A stretch of DNA of 44,594 nt, from contig CAJTWL010000016.1 in the NCBI GenBank assembly GCA_910579845.1, forward strand, positions 1 through 44,594, read 5' to 3'. Position numbers and translations under genes: made by a program. This DNA comes from an uncultured Muribaculaceae bacterium (GTDB taxonomy: Bacteria; Bacteroidota; Bacteroidia; Bacteroidales; Muribaculaceae). Each line of letters begins with the position of its first letter. Position 1 is the stretch's first letter. Shown piece after piece: positions 1 through 8,890 of this stretch. The notes under the pieces are model-generated. The model saw nothing but the letters and a program-made list of their open reading frames with translations. It ran no database searches and had not been told where the DNA came from.

Positions 1-801
1 TGCAATACTCTTTCAAGTGCAAACGGTATGGATAAGATCACAATGAAGATGATTCTTCGCGAGTCCGGCATACCTGTGGTTGACTATGTGTGGTTCACCG
101 ATAAGGAATGGCTTGCTGACAAAAAAGCGATTGTAAGCAGGGTAGAAGAGAAATTGGGTTATCCCGTAATTGTCAAACCTGCCAATCTCGGTTCAAGTGT
201 AGGTATCAAAAAAGCTTCAAATCAAGATGAGCTCCTTGCTGCAATAGACAATGCCGAGAAATTTTCACAGCGTATCATCGTAGAACATATGATCGAACAG
301 CTGAAAGAGATTAACTGTTCAGTTCTCGGTACGGCTGATGACCATGTATGTTCGGTCTGTGAGGAACCTATTAAGACAGGTGATTTCCTTTCTTACGAGG
401 ATAAGTATATGGGTGGATCCAAGACTACCGCAGGCATGCAGTCAAGTGACAAGCGCATACCGGCGGATATCCCGGAAGAGACAAGCAGGCGCATACAGCA
501 GATGGTTGGCGAGACTTTTCGTGTATTGTCATGTCATGGAGTAAGTCGTGTGGACGTTATGATCGACGAGAAAGATGGTAATATCTATGTCAATGAAATC
601 AATACTATTCCGGGATCACTTTCATTCTATCTTTGGGAGGCTACAGGTATTTCGTTCCCACAGTTGATGGATCGTCTGGTTCAGCTTGCCTTGAAACGTA
701 AACGTGAAGTAGACCGCAAGACCTTCACATATGACCAGAATATCTTCTCTCTCGGAGGAGGAGTCAAGGGTGCAAAAGGTGCCAAGGGTGCAAAATTTTA
801 A
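1..801 (+). CDS. ddl: D-alanine--D-alanine ligase, C-terminal part (5'-truncated by window edge)
   Basis: This is the C-terminal two thirds of an ATP-grasp D-alanine--D-alanine ligase, the cytoplasmic enzyme that makes the D-Ala-D-Ala dipeptide of peptidoglycan. The frame is open from base 1, so the start lies upstream; the Met at 28 is internal (the segment SANGMDK matches the family). Visible family features are VIVKPANLGSSVGIKK (ATP-binding loop), VEHMIEQLKEINCSVLG, and the metal-binding end GNIYVNEINTIPGSLSFYLWE. The last residues carry an odd small repeat, GAKGAKGAKF, after the conserved fold. ileS follows after about 20 bases in the same direction. Identification is confident; the missing N-terminus cannot be assessed. 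Confidence 0.93.
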   Translation, partial: CNTLSSANGMDKITMKMILRESGIPVVDYVWFTDKEWLADKKAIVSRVEEKLGYPVIVKPANLGSSVGIKKASNQDELLAAIDNAEKFSQRIIVEHMIEQLKEINCSVLGTADDHVCSVCEEPIKTGDFLSYEDKYMGGSKTTAGMQSSDKRIPADIPEETSRRIQQMVGETFRVLSCHGVSRVDVMIDEKDGNIYVNEINTIPGSLSFYLWEATGISFPQLMDRLVQLALKRKREVDRKTFTYDQNIFSLGGGVKGAKGAKGAKF

Positions 802-822
802 TGAAGCAATTTCGCAACTATT

Positions 823-3800
823 ATGAAAAAGTGTTTTAAAGAATACAGCAAACAGCTGAATTTGTCAGATATAAATAAAGAGATCCTTAAAATATGGGAT
901 GAGCACTCTCTGTTTGAATCCAGCATGAAGGAACGGGAGGGTTGTCCTACATTCGTTTTTTATGAGGGTCCGCCATCCGCCAACGGTATGCCCGGTATCC
1001 ACCACGTTATGGGTCGTACACTGAAGGATATAATCTGTCGGTATAAGACAATGCGGGGATTCCATGTAAAGCGTAAAGCAGGATGGGATACTCATGGATT
1101 GCCTGTAGAGTTGGGTGTTGAGAAGAACCTCGGTATTACCAAGGAGGATATCGGTACAAAGATCTCTGTGGATGATTATAATGCCGCATGTCGCAAGGAG
1201 GTGATGAAATATACCAGGGAATGGACTGATCTTACACACAAGATGGGTTATTGGGTCGATCTTAAGGACCCATATATCACTTATGACAACCGATATATTG
1301 AGTCTGTATGGTGGTTGCTCAAACAGTTGTATGACAAGGGATATCTTTACAAGGGATATACAATCCAACCTTATTCTCCGGCTGCAGGAACCGGTTTGAG
1401 TTCACATGAGCTGAATCAGCCCGGATGTTATCGTGACGTGAAGGATCTGACAGCTACGGTTCTTTTCACTATCCGGGATCCCAAGCCTGAGATGGCAGGG
1501 TGGGGACGTCCATGTTTCCTTGCCTGGACCACGACACCATGGACATTGCCGTCCAATACGGCACTTTGTGTCGGCCCCAAGTTTACATATGTAGCTGTAC
1601 AGACCTACAATCCTTATACCGATGAGCCAATCACCGTGGTTTTGGCAAAAGAACTTGTCAAAGCATATTTCAAGAAGGAAGGAGCGAATGTGCCTCTTGA
1701 GGATTATAAACATGGCGACAAAGTGCTTCCGTATCGTGTTGTAGGTTCTTTCTCCGGTGAGGAGCTTATAGGAATGCATTATGAGCAGCTGATGCCATGG
1801 GTAAAACCAACGGAAAAACTGAATGAATATTCGGCTGATTATATAAAGAAATACTCGGAGTCGCATCCGGAGAATGTGTTCAGTATCGGTAATGACAGCT
1901 TTGTGGAGATGGCTGACACCGCTTTCCGGGTCATTGGTGGAGATTATGTAACAATAGATGACGGTACGGGTATCGTGCATATTGCACCCACATTCGGTGC
2001 AGACGATGCCAAGGTTGCCAAAGCCGCCGATATACCGTCTTTATTCATGATAACCGAGAAGGGGGAAACCAGACCTATGGTTGATCTTCAAGGTAAATTT
2101 TACAATATCTGCGATCTCGCTCAGGAGTTTGTTGAGAAATGCGTGAATGTGGAATTGTATAAGAATCATGCCGGTGAGTATGTAAAGAATGCATATGATC
2201 CTAAATACACGGTAAACGGTAAATACGATGATGCAGCGGCTTCGGCTGATGAGGATCTGAATGTACGTTTATGCATGGAGATGAAAATGGAGGGAAAGGC
2301 ATTCAGGACAGAGAAGCATACCCACAATTATCCTCACTGCTGGCGCACAGACAAACCGGTGATATATTATCCTCTTGACAGTTGGTTCATCAGAACTCCG
2401 CAGGCAAGAGAGAGATTGATAGAGCTTAATGACACTATCAAATGGAAACCTGCCACAACCGGAACAGGCCGTTTCGGGAAATGGCTTGAAAATGTACAGG
2501 ACTGGAACCTTTCACGTAGTCGTTATTGGGGTACTCCTCTTCCGATCTGGCGTACGGATGACGGTAAAGAGGAAATCTGTATCGGATCATATGAGGAGCT
2601 TTGTGCCGAGATCGACAAGTCTGTGTCTGCAGGCTTTATGAAAGAGAATCCTTTTACAGCCAAAGGATTTGTTCCAAAGAAATATACCGGTGAGAATTAC
2701 GGTAAGATCGATATTCATCGTCCATATGTCGATGATATTGTTCTGGTTTCCGAATCCGGAAAACCGATGAAACGCGAGACAGACCTTATCGATGTCTGGT
2801 TCGATTCGGGTGCAATGCCTTACGCTCAGATACATTATCCTTTCGAAAACAAGGAGCTTCTCGATTCTAAAGAGGTTTATCCTGCCGATTTTATTGCAGA
2901 GGGTGTGGATCAGACACGCGGATGGTTCTTTACACTTCATGCAATAGCTGGAATGGTATTTGATTCAGTCGCTTATAAGGCTGTCATTTCAAATGGTCTT
3001 GTACTTGACAAGAATGGCAACAAGATGTCAAAGCGTCTTGGTAATGCTGTCGATCCATTTGCCAATATCGAGAAATTCGGTAGCGATCCGGTGAGATGGT
3101 ATATGATATCCAATTCATCGCCTTGGGATAATCTGAAGTATGATGAGGAGGGTGTCGGAGAAGTCAGCAGAAAACTCTTCTCGACTCTTTACAATACATA
3201 TAAGTTCTTTGCTCTCTATGCCAATGTAGACGGCTTCGACCCTGTGGCGGCACAGGTGGCTGTATCACAGCGTCCAGAGATAGACCGTTGGATCATATCG
3301 TTGCTTAATACCCTTGTAAACGAGGTGGTTTCGGCACTTGATGATTATGAGCCTACAAAAGCGGCGCGCGCTATAGAATCATTTGTGAATGATAACCTCA
3401 GCAACTGGTATGTGCGTCTGAACCGCAAACGTTTCTGGGCTGGAGATATGAATGAAGATAAACTTTCGGCTTATCAGACTCTTTATACATGTCTCAAGAC
3501 AATTGCACAGCTGATGGCTCCGTTCGCACCTTTCTACAGCGACAAGCTTTACACTGATCTCATGGCTCCGATGGGAGAAGATCATTATATCTCTGTTCAT
3601 CTCAGTGACTTCCCGGAGTATGATGAAGCTGTAGTAGACAAGGATCTTGAGAAACGCATGGAATTGGCACAGAATATTACTTCAAATGTTCTTGCGCTTC
3701 GTCGTAAAGTCAATCTCAAGGTACGTCAGCCGCTTCAGACCTTGCTTATTCCGGTTATGGATAAAAAACAGAGAGCGGATATAGAGGCAATTCAAGGTAT

Positions 3801-4389
3801 AGTTCTGGATGAGGTAAATGTCAAGGACCTGAAAATTGTGGATAACGAACAGAGTGGTCTTGTAAAAAGAGTAAAAGCCGATTTCAAGAAGCTCGGTCCG
3901 AAATATGGCAAGATCATGAAAGCTTTAGGTAAGGCGATAACTGAAATGAGTCAGAAGGATATAGCCGAACTTGAACGAAATGGCAGTTATACATTTGCCG
4001 GACTTCCGGATACTCCGGTTGTTACTCTTGATGACGTTGAGATTATTCCTGAGGATGTGCCCGGATGGCTTGTCTCGAATGAGGGTAACATTACTGTCGC
4101 TCTTGATGTTACAGTTACTGACGATCTCAAGAACGAGGGACTTGCCCGAGAGATTATCAACCGTGTGCAGAACCTTAGAAAGTCAGCCGATTTTGAAATA
4201 ACGGATAAAGTCAATGTCGTTCTCAGCCCCTCTGCACTTGTAGAAGCTGCATTGGGTGCATATCATGATTATATCTGTGCTCAGGTACTTGCGGATGAGA
4301 TAACTGTGGCTCCCCTGGAATCCGGTGAGAATGTTGCCGAACTTGAGATTGAGGGGGATAAGGTTTTTGCAAAAGTTACCCGTAAATGA
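823..4389 (+). CDS. ileS: Isoleucyl-tRNA synthetase
   Basis: Class I aminoacyl-tRNA synthetase of 1188 residues that charges tRNA-Ile and edits misacylated valine. The HIGH region is present as GPPSANGMPGIHHVMGRT (residues 49-66), the class signature KMSKR lies at 734-738, and DVWFDSGAMPYAQ is typical of IleRS. Editing-domain motifs such as LAWTTTPWTLPSNTAL are clear. The C-terminus ends in a conserved segment around LAREIINRVQNLRKSADFEI and shows no obvious C-terminal cysteine zinc knuckle, as in the longer eukaryote-like IleRS group (family knowledge). The stop codon overlaps the ATG of lspA, so the two are probably co-transcribed and translationally coupled. Confidence 0.97.
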   Translation: MKKCFKEYSKQLNLSDINKEILKIWDEHSLFESSMKEREGCPTFVFYEGPPSANGMPGIHHVMGRTLKDIICRYKTMRGFHVKRKAGWDTHGLPVELGVEKNLGITKEDIGTKISVDDYNAACRKEVMKYTREWTDLTHKMGYWVDLKDPYITYDNRYIESVWWLLKQLYDKGYLYKGYTIQPYSPAAGTGLSSHELNQPGCYRDVKDLTATVLFTIRDPKPEMAGWGRPCFLAWTTTPWTLPSNTALCVGPKFTYVAVQTYNPYTDEPITVVLAKELVKAYFKKEGANVPLEDYKHGDKVLPYRVVGSFSGEELIGMHYEQLMPWVKPTEKLNEYSADYIKKYSESHPENVFSIGNDSFVEMADTAFRVIGGDYVTIDDGTGIVHIAPTFGADDAKVAKAADIPSLFMITEKGETRPMVDLQGKFYNICDLAQEFVEKCVNVELYKNHAGEYVKNAYDPKYTVNGKYDDAAASADEDLNVRLCMEMKMEGKAFRTEKHTHNYPHCWRTDKPVIYYPLDSWFIRTPQARERLIELNDTIKWKPATTGTGRFGKWLENVQDWNLSRSRYWGTPLPIWRTDDGKEEICIGSYEELCAEIDKSVSAGFMKENPFTAKGFVPKKYTGENYGKIDIHRPYVDDIVLVSESGKPMKRETDLIDVWFDSGAMPYAQIHYPFENKELLDSKEVYPADFIAEGVDQTRGWFFTLHAIAGMVFDSVAYKAVISNGLVLDKNGNKMSKRLGNAVDPFANIEKFGSDPVRWYMISNSSPWDNLKYDEEGVGEVSRKLFSTLYNTYKFFALYANVDGFDPVAAQVAVSQRPEIDRWIISLLNTLVNEVVSALDDYEPTKAARAIESFVNDNLSNWYVRLNRKRFWAGDMNEDKLSAYQTLYTCLKTIAQLMAPFAPFYSDKLYTDLMAPMGEDHYISVHLSDFPEYDEAVVDKDLEKRMELAQNITSNVLALRRKVNLKVRQPLQTLLIPVMDKKQRADIEAIQGIVLDEVNVKDLKIVDNEQSGLVKRVKADFKKLGPKYGKIMKALGKAITEMSQKDIAELERNGSYTFAGLPDTPVVTLDDVEIIPEDVPGWLVSNEGNITVALDVTVTDDLKNEGLAREIINRVQNLRKSADFEITDKVNVVLSPSALVEAALGAYHDYICAQVLADEITVAPLESGENVAELEIEGDKVFAKVTRK

Positions 4390-5111
4390 ATTCACAGTCC
4401 GTATTGACAGAAGACAGAATGCACAAACCATCCGGCATAACCTCCGGATGGCTTGCTGTATGTATAATAGTCTTGGTAATAATCGCCGATCAGGCTCTGA
4501 AAATCTGGGTCAAGACCAATTTCTACTTTGGGGAAGACAGGGAGATTCTGCCATGGTTCCATCTGAAGTTCATCGAGAACAACGGTATGGCATTCGGTCT
4601 TGAGTTGTGGAATAAGCTCGTACTTACAATTGGTAGAATAGTAGCAGTATCTCTTTTTATATGGTTTATTATAAAAGTTAAGGGTATTAAAGAACTGCGT
4701 AAGGGGTTTATTGTCTGTGTTGCTCTGATAACAGCCGGCGCAGCGGGCAATATCTTCGACTGTGTGTTCTATGGTCAGATTTTCAATAACCCGTTTCCAC
4801 CAGAGATTGCTTCAATATTCCCGGAAAGCGGAGGTTATGCCGGTTGGTTTGAAGGCAGGGTTGTCGACATGCTTTATTTCCCCTTCATGGATTTTGTGTG
4901 GCCGGAATGGATACCGGGAATAGGAGGCACATATTATGAGTTTTTTGCCTATATATTCAATATTGCCGACTCATCAATATGCGTAGGGGTGTTTATGCTC
5001 CTTATTTTCTATTCGAAAGATGCATCTTTGGCTTTCAGCAGGCTGGGATCAAAAAATGACTCTGAAAATAAAGGAAGTAATGAAGTCAATGATAAGGGAA
5101 TGAATAAGTGA
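4386..5111 (+). CDS. lspA: Lipoprotein signal peptidase (SPase II)
   Basis: Inner-membrane aspartyl protease that removes signal peptides from prolipoproteins after diacylglyceryl transfer. Several membrane segments are visible (about 20-36, 78-97, 107-125 and 186-208). Conserved motifs are FIENNGMAFGL, GNIFD (122-125), the catalytic Asp in GRVVDM (D161) and the catalytic Asp in FNIADSSICVG (D195). At 241 residues it is longer than the roughly 160-residue enterobacterial enzyme because of a loop at about 130-185 and a polar tail, which I believe is usual in Bacteroidota. It overlaps ileS by 4 bases and the next gene by 4 bases. Several lipoproteins in this window would be its substrates. Confidence 0.95.
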   Translation: MNSQSVLTEDRMHKPSGITSGWLAVCIIVLVIIADQALKIWVKTNFYFGEDREILPWFHLKFIENNGMAFGLELWNKLVLTIGRIVAVSLFIWFIIKVKGIKELRKGFIVCVALITAGAAGNIFDCVFYGQIFNNPFPPEIASIFPESGGYAGWFEGRVVDMLYFPFMDFVWPEWIPGIGGTYYEFFAYIFNIADSSICVGVFMLLIFYSKDASLAFSRLGSKNDSENKGSNEVNDKGMNK

Positions 5112-5950
5112 AAAGAACGCCTTTCATATTTATATTGGCAGCGTGTATTCTGGCGATTACAGGATGTAACAGACGTCCGGAAGGAGTTTTGTCAGATAAA
5201 GAGATGGTACAGCTGATAGCAGATATGGAAGTGGCCGAGGGTTACTTCCAGAATTGCGATCAGGATGATTATACCAATATGGACAGGTTAGGCGTATTGC
5301 AGTATATTCTTGATAAACATCATCTGACAAAGGCTGAGTTTGATTCCACGATGACATGGTATGGTAGAAATATAGATGATTACCAGAGGTTGTGCTACAA
5401 AGTGGATGAAGAACTTACCCGCAGACAGAAAAGAATTTCCGGTGCAATTGTCGAGGAAGAGGTTATTGCCGATATGTGGCCCTATCCCCGTCATTTTGCC
5501 ATGAACACACTCTCGGCATCTGATAATCTTATATTCTCGATAAAACCTTCGGAATTATTGTCAGGTGACAGAATTAACTGGAAAATGAAATTCCTGAATT
5601 CTCCTGAGGGAAATATCATGATGGGCGTGGAGTATGAAGATGGAAGTTCCGCGTATTCATACCAGACCATGTCCGGTCTGGAGAAGATAGATATGAGTCT
5701 GCAGACCGATACCGCCAGAAGGGTAAAAAGGGTATTCGGTAATCTTCGTGTTATTCCGAGAGGTAGAGAGACATTGTGGATTGATTCCGTGTCATTGTCA
5801 CGTTTACCCTTTGACAGCACTCTTTATTACAAATCTTTCTCGCAGCGTAGATTAGGTGTGCCTAAACGTCCTGTAAAAAAAGTGGAAAAAGATTCGGTTG
5901 CCAAGGATGACGATGAGGCGATAGAGAGGATAGAGGCTGAACAGCGATGA
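5108..5950 (+). CDS. DUF4296-type lipoprotein
   Basis: Lipoprotein of 280 residues of unknown function. The N-terminus is a lipoprotein signal peptide with lipobox AITGC (Cys20). It is followed by the DUF4296-like segment LSDKEMVQLIADMEVAEGYFQ and a helical stretch, then a less conserved C-terminal half ending in a charged tail rich in Lys, Asp and Glu. The start is GTG at 5108, overlapping the lspA stop; no in-frame ATG gives the signal peptide. The ileS-lspA-DUF4296 order is, to my knowledge, common in Bacteroidales, and the protein would be processed by the adjacent LspA. No catalytic motif is visible. Confidence 0.85.
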   Translation: MKRTPFIFILAACILAITGCNRRPEGVLSDKEMVQLIADMEVAEGYFQNCDQDDYTNMDRLGVLQYILDKHHLTKAEFDSTMTWYGRNIDDYQRLCYKVDEELTRRQKRISGAIVEEEVIADMWPYPRHFAMNTLSASDNLIFSIKPSELLSGDRINWKMKFLNSPEGNIMMGVEYEDGSSAYSYQTMSGLEKIDMSLQTDTARRVKRVFGNLRVIPRGRETLWIDSVSLSRLPFDSTLYYKSFSQRRLGVPKRPVKKVEKDSVAKDDDEAIERIEAEQR

Positions 5951-5973
5951 TCGTTTAAGCGGCTTATGAATCT

Positions 5974-6246
5974 ATGAAAAGGCTCTCTTTATTATCAAGA
6001 AACATTAAAATAAAAAACCGAAAGGGGAAGATTGAGTATTATCCACTTTCGGTTTTGCAATTTATATGTTCTGAGGATTGTGCCCGCCGGATCTGTAATA
6101 TTCCCGACATGAGTTGTATTATCGAAGCTTCCTCAATAGAGATAGTTCCTTATTCCTCGGAAATCCCATTTACATTGCAGACAGATGCCTCTATTATAAT
6201 CGACATAGAGCAAGGTCTTATCGAGTTTCTTAAAGATCAATATTGA
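5974..6246 (+). CDS. Hypothetical 90-residue protein (doubtful)
   Basis: Small open frame with no recognised family. It has a basic start, then a mixed segment with four cysteines (ICSEDC, CNIPDMSC) and an acidic helical end, with no signal peptide. Against it, a terminator-like inverted repeat (6014-6056) lies inside its first third, no clear ribosome binding site precedes the ATG, and its end overlaps the end of the convergent gene by 17 bases. Its composition is nevertheless protein-like, so it is kept at low confidence. It may be a real short gene, or the terminator region of the ileS operon read by chance. Confidence 0.3.
   Translation: MKRLSLLSRNIKIKNRKGKIEYYPLSVLQFICSEDCARRICNIPDMSCIIEASSIEIVPYSSEIPFTLQTDASIIIDIEQGLIEFLKDQY
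6014..6056. terminator. Inverted repeat, probable terminator of the ileS operon
   Basis: AAAACCGAAAG (6014-6024) and CTTTCGGTTTT (6046-6056) form a perfect 11-bp stem with a 21-nt loop; the A- and T-rich arm ends would act in either direction. It lies about 65 nt after the DUF4296 gene stop. Confidence 0.55.
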
Positions 6247-6748
6247 TATTGACTTTTGGCAGGAGCATCCAGAGCGGATTTGGATTCCAGCTGTTGCTTA
6301 TAAGTGAAGGCGTACCGTAAATTGAAGTGTAAGGATTCATAGTACGGATATACATGCGCCCGTTTCTATAATAACGGACCATATAGCAATCATCTGCAAT
6401 CTGCCATACGCTTACATTGTGGGCTCCTCCGGTAGCATGATAAACCATTCCCCAGAAGTCGCGGACGCGGTCGTTGTGATAATGGCGATAGAATTTATGC
6501 TGTTTCTTATAGTATTTATCGCGCTCCTTCTGATATTTGTTGTATCTTTTATATCTTTCCTTTTCATGTTTGCGCATCTCTTTGGCGTAGTCCTTGCCAT
6601 ATTTATGCTTGCGGTCATGATCCCTGTTGTATTCATAGTGATGCTTAAAATCTTTGTCATGTCCGTGATGTTTATCTTTTGCCGATATGGAAAAAGATCC
6701 TGCTGACAGAATGAGAGAGAGGAGAAGAAATGATAATGCCCTTTTCAT
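6230..6748 (-). CDS. Secreted His/Lys/Tyr-rich protein
   Basis: Exported protein of 172 residues, function unknown. A clear Sec signal peptide (MKRALSFLLLSLILSAGSFS, cleavage near SISA-KD) is followed by a highly basic low-complexity region (about 24-95) packed with His, Lys, Tyr, Arg and Asp in KHHGHDKDFKHHYEYN-like runs. A more ordered C-terminal domain (about 96-172) contains DDCYMVRYYRNGRMYIRTM. The His/Asp density suggests metal or polyanion binding in the periplasm, but this is inference from composition only. It stands alone on the minus strand, convergent with the ileS operon, with an AT-rich region upstream. Confidence 0.75.
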   Translation of the reverse strand: MKRALSFLLLSLILSAGSFSISAKDKHHGHDKDFKHHYEYNRDHDRKHKYGKDYAKEMRKHEKERYKRYNKYQKERDKYYKKQHKFYRHYHNDRVRDFWGMVYHATGGAHNVSVWQIADDCYMVRYYRNGRMYIRTMNPYTSIYGTPSLISNSWNPNPLWMLLPKVNINIDL

Positions 6749-7056
6749 ATCTTTAAGATTTTAATGGTGAATAGTTGTAATTATGATTGATTAATATACA
6801 AATGGTTTAATGAGAAGTAGAAGTTACATTAAATTATATAAGGAAGAATTGCTAAATAGTTTATTTATAGTGGATGAGTATAAACATATTTATTTGAACG
6901 AAATGTGGAATGAACTATAAAATATATATTACTTATAACAATATTTTATAATATGTAGTTTTAGCACGACTCTATTAATTCAAACACACTCTTGGAGTAC
7001 TAAACAAATATATAATTCGTTTTATATAAATACCATCAGAGTTTCTTACATTACTT
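6749..7056. other. AT-rich divergent intergenic region
   Basis: About 308 bases between the divergent starts of the His-rich gene and the fdtA-like gene. It is very AT-rich and must hold both promoters, but I see no clean TTTG-19-TAnnTTTG match. A 16-base segment AACACACTCTTGGAGT at 6983-6998 recurs almost exactly just after the fdtB-like gene (8604-8619). Confidence 0.5.
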
Positions 7057-7467
7057 ATGGATTATGAAATTATAACTTTGCCACGTCATCTTGACCGCAG
7101 AGGCAATCTCTCGGTAGTAGAAAATGGAATACATATTCCGTTTGATATGAAGCGTGCATTTTTCATATATGATGTACCTGGCGGCGAGAGCCGTGCCGGT
7201 CATGCACACTATGAGCTATATCAATTTATCATTGCGGTCAGCGGCAGTTTCACTGTCAATATAGATGATGGAGAGCATAAGGAGTCTGTGCTTTTGAACA
7301 AGCCTTATAAGGGTTTGCTTCTCAAGCCCGGAACCTGGTCACATTTAGTCGATTTCTCTTCAGGTGCCGTGGCTCTTGTCCTGGCTTCTGATCTTTATCA
7401 TGAAGAGGATTATATAAGAAACTATCGTGAATTCATTAAATACAAGCGGTCATTAAAAAAGAAATGA
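7057..7467 (+). CDS. fdtA: dTDP-sugar 3,4-ketoisomerase-like cupin (FdtA/QdtA family)
   Basis: Single-domain cupin of 136 residues in the WxcM/FdtA family, which moves the keto group of dTDP-4-keto-6-deoxyglucose from C4 to C3. The signature RAGHAHYELYQF carries the pair His49/His51, matching the catalytic histidines described for FdtA. Other family motifs are RRGNLSVVENG near the N-terminus and KPGTWSHLVDFSSGAVALVLAS. The next gene, 4 bases downstream, is the sugar aminotransferase expected to act on the 3-keto product, which supports the pathway call. FdtA and QdtA cannot be separated by eye because they give different C4 stereochemistry. No rml genes or glycosyltransferases are nearby. Confidence 0.87.
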   Translation: MDYEIITLPRHLDRRGNLSVVENGIHIPFDMKRAFFIYDVPGGESRAGHAHYELYQFIIAVSGSFTVNIDDGEHKESVLLNKPYKGLLLKPGTWSHLVDFSSGAVALVLASDLYHEEDYIRNYREFIKYKRSLKKK

Positions 7468-7471
7468 AAAG

Positions 7472-8605
7472 ATGGTGAGAAGTAAAAAGATGGTGAGATT
7501 TCTTGATTTAAAGATGATCAGCAGATCTTTTGAACCGGAACTTTCCAATGCTGTTTCTGAGGTTGTGGATTCAGGGTGGTATCTGTCAGGAAAACAGACC
7601 TGTCAATTCGAGAAGGAATATGCCGAATATACAGGATCAAGATTTGCCGTAGGTTGTGGCAATGGACTGGATGCTTTGATATTGATATTGAGAGCATATA
7701 TTGAACTTGGCGTTTTCCATCGCGGTGATGAAGTCATTGTCCCTGCCAATACCTATATAGCCTCAATCCTTGCTGTAACAGAGGCAGGGCTTAATCCGGT
7801 GCTTGTGGAACCTCGAAAGGATAATTTTCAGATTGATATCGGTGGAATAAAGGCGGCAATGTCTTCACGTACTGTAGCTGTTATGATTGTGCATCTTTAT
7901 GGCTGTTGTGCTTATACCGATGAGATCGGAAGATTTTGTACGGAAAATAAGCTGAAATTGATTGAGGATAATGCACAGGGGCATGGTTGTAGGTATGAGG
8001 GTCGGCTTACAGGAGCACTTGGGGATGCCGCAGGGCATAGTTTTTATCCGGGTAAGAATTTAGGTGCTTTAGGAGATGGAGGAATGGTTACCACCGATGA
8101 CGGGGAACTTGCCGGAATGGTAAGAAGACTTGGGAATTATGGTTCTGAGAAAAAATATGTATTCGATTCACTTGGAAAAAACTCACGACTTGATGAATTG
8201 CAGGCAGCGGTGCTGAGAGTGAAGTTACCCCGTCTTGATGCAGATAATGAGAAACGTCGTAATATAGCGGCAAGATATCTATCCGAGATAAAGAATCCTG
8301 AGGTACTTCTTCCAGAAATGTTTGGAAAAATGGGAGATAGCTGTGTATATCATATTTTCCCTGTTATGTGTGAAAGAAGAGATGAATTGAAGATTCATCT
8401 TGAAAAAGCGGGAATAGAGACGATAATACATTATCCGATTCCACCTTACAGACAGAAGTGTTATCATGATAAGGGATTGCTCAGACTGCCTGATTCATTG
8501 GATATAACCGACAGAATACACCAATGTGAATTATCATTGCCTGTATCTCCTGTCATGACAGGAGAAGAAGTGAAACAGGTAATTAACGCTGTAAATTCAT
8601 TTTAA
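7472..8605 (+). CDS. fdtB: DegT/DnrJ/EryC1/StrS sugar aminotransferase (FdtB/QdtB-like)
   Basis: PLP-dependent aminotransferase of 371-377 residues that would convert a 3-keto-6-deoxy dTDP-sugar to the 3-amino sugar for cell-surface polysaccharide. Family motifs: FLDLK near the start, GCGNGLDALILILRAY, VPANTYIASILAVTEAGLNPVLVE, EDNAQGHGCRYEGRLTG, and HSFYPGKNLGALGDGG containing the PLP lysine (Lys195 from the 7472 start). RRLGNYGSEKKY and NSRLDELQAAVLRVKL are also typical. The true start may be the second in-frame ATG at 7490 (MVRFLDLK), which better matches the usual N-terminus. It pairs with the fdtA-like gene upstream. Confidence 0.88.
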   Translation: MVRSKKMVRFLDLKMISRSFEPELSNAVSEVVDSGWYLSGKQTCQFEKEYAEYTGSRFAVGCGNGLDALILILRAYIELGVFHRGDEVIVPANTYIASILAVTEAGLNPVLVEPRKDNFQIDIGGIKAAMSSRTVAVMIVHLYGCCAYTDEIGRFCTENKLKLIEDNAQGHGCRYEGRLTGALGDAAGHSFYPGKNLGALGDGGMVTTDDGELAGMVRRLGNYGSEKKYVFDSLGKNSRLDELQAAVLRVKLPRLDADNEKRRNIAARYLSEIKNPEVLLPEMFGKMGDSCVYHIFPVMCERRDELKIHLEKAGIETIIHYPIPPYRQKCYHDKGLLRLPDSLDITDRIHQCELSLPVSPVMTGEEVKQVINAVNSF

Positions 8606-8714
8606 CATACTCTTGGAGACACTTCGGCAACCGTTATATTTCTCCAGTGCCAACTCGCACAGACAGTTCTGAAATACTTCCATAATCTTCCAAAATACTT
8701 AATTATTATTTACG

Positions 8715-8888
8715 ATGCTTCCTAAAGATCCGTTTATGCTGTTGAGCGTGATTAATATGAAATTACGTGACAGCAATGATTCTCTCGACGATATATGCAG
8801 TGCAGAGGGCGCTGGCAAAGACGAGGTGATAAAAAGACTGAAAGATGCCGGATTTGAATATGTTCCGGAAATAAATCAATTTCGTTGA
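8715..8888 (+). CDS. DUF4250 family small protein
   Basis: Short gene of 57 residues starting MLPKDPFMLLSVINMKLRD and ending PEINQFR, which I recognise as the DUF4250 pattern (MLPKDPxMLLSxxNxKLRD near the start, a C-terminal NQF). The family has no known function. It looks like a small all-helical cytosolic protein. The stop overlaps a possible TTG of the CYTH gene, and the CYTH ATG at 8891 follows at once, so the two are probably coupled. The residue pattern and length fit the family. Confidence 0.82.
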   Translation: MLPKDPFMLLSVINMKLRDSNDSLDDICSAEGAGKDEVIKRLKDAGFEYVPEINQFR

Positions 8889-8890
8889 CT

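Noticed and set aside
865..1368. 167-residue minus-strand frame inside ileS
   Set aside because: Fully inside a conserved aminoacyl-tRNA synthetase; a reading-frame shadow.
6419..6706. Hydrophobic + strand frame opposite the His-rich gene
   Set aside because: The hydrophobic look is the complement of His/Lys/Tyr codons; the minus-strand gene has a signal peptide and a sensible C-terminus.
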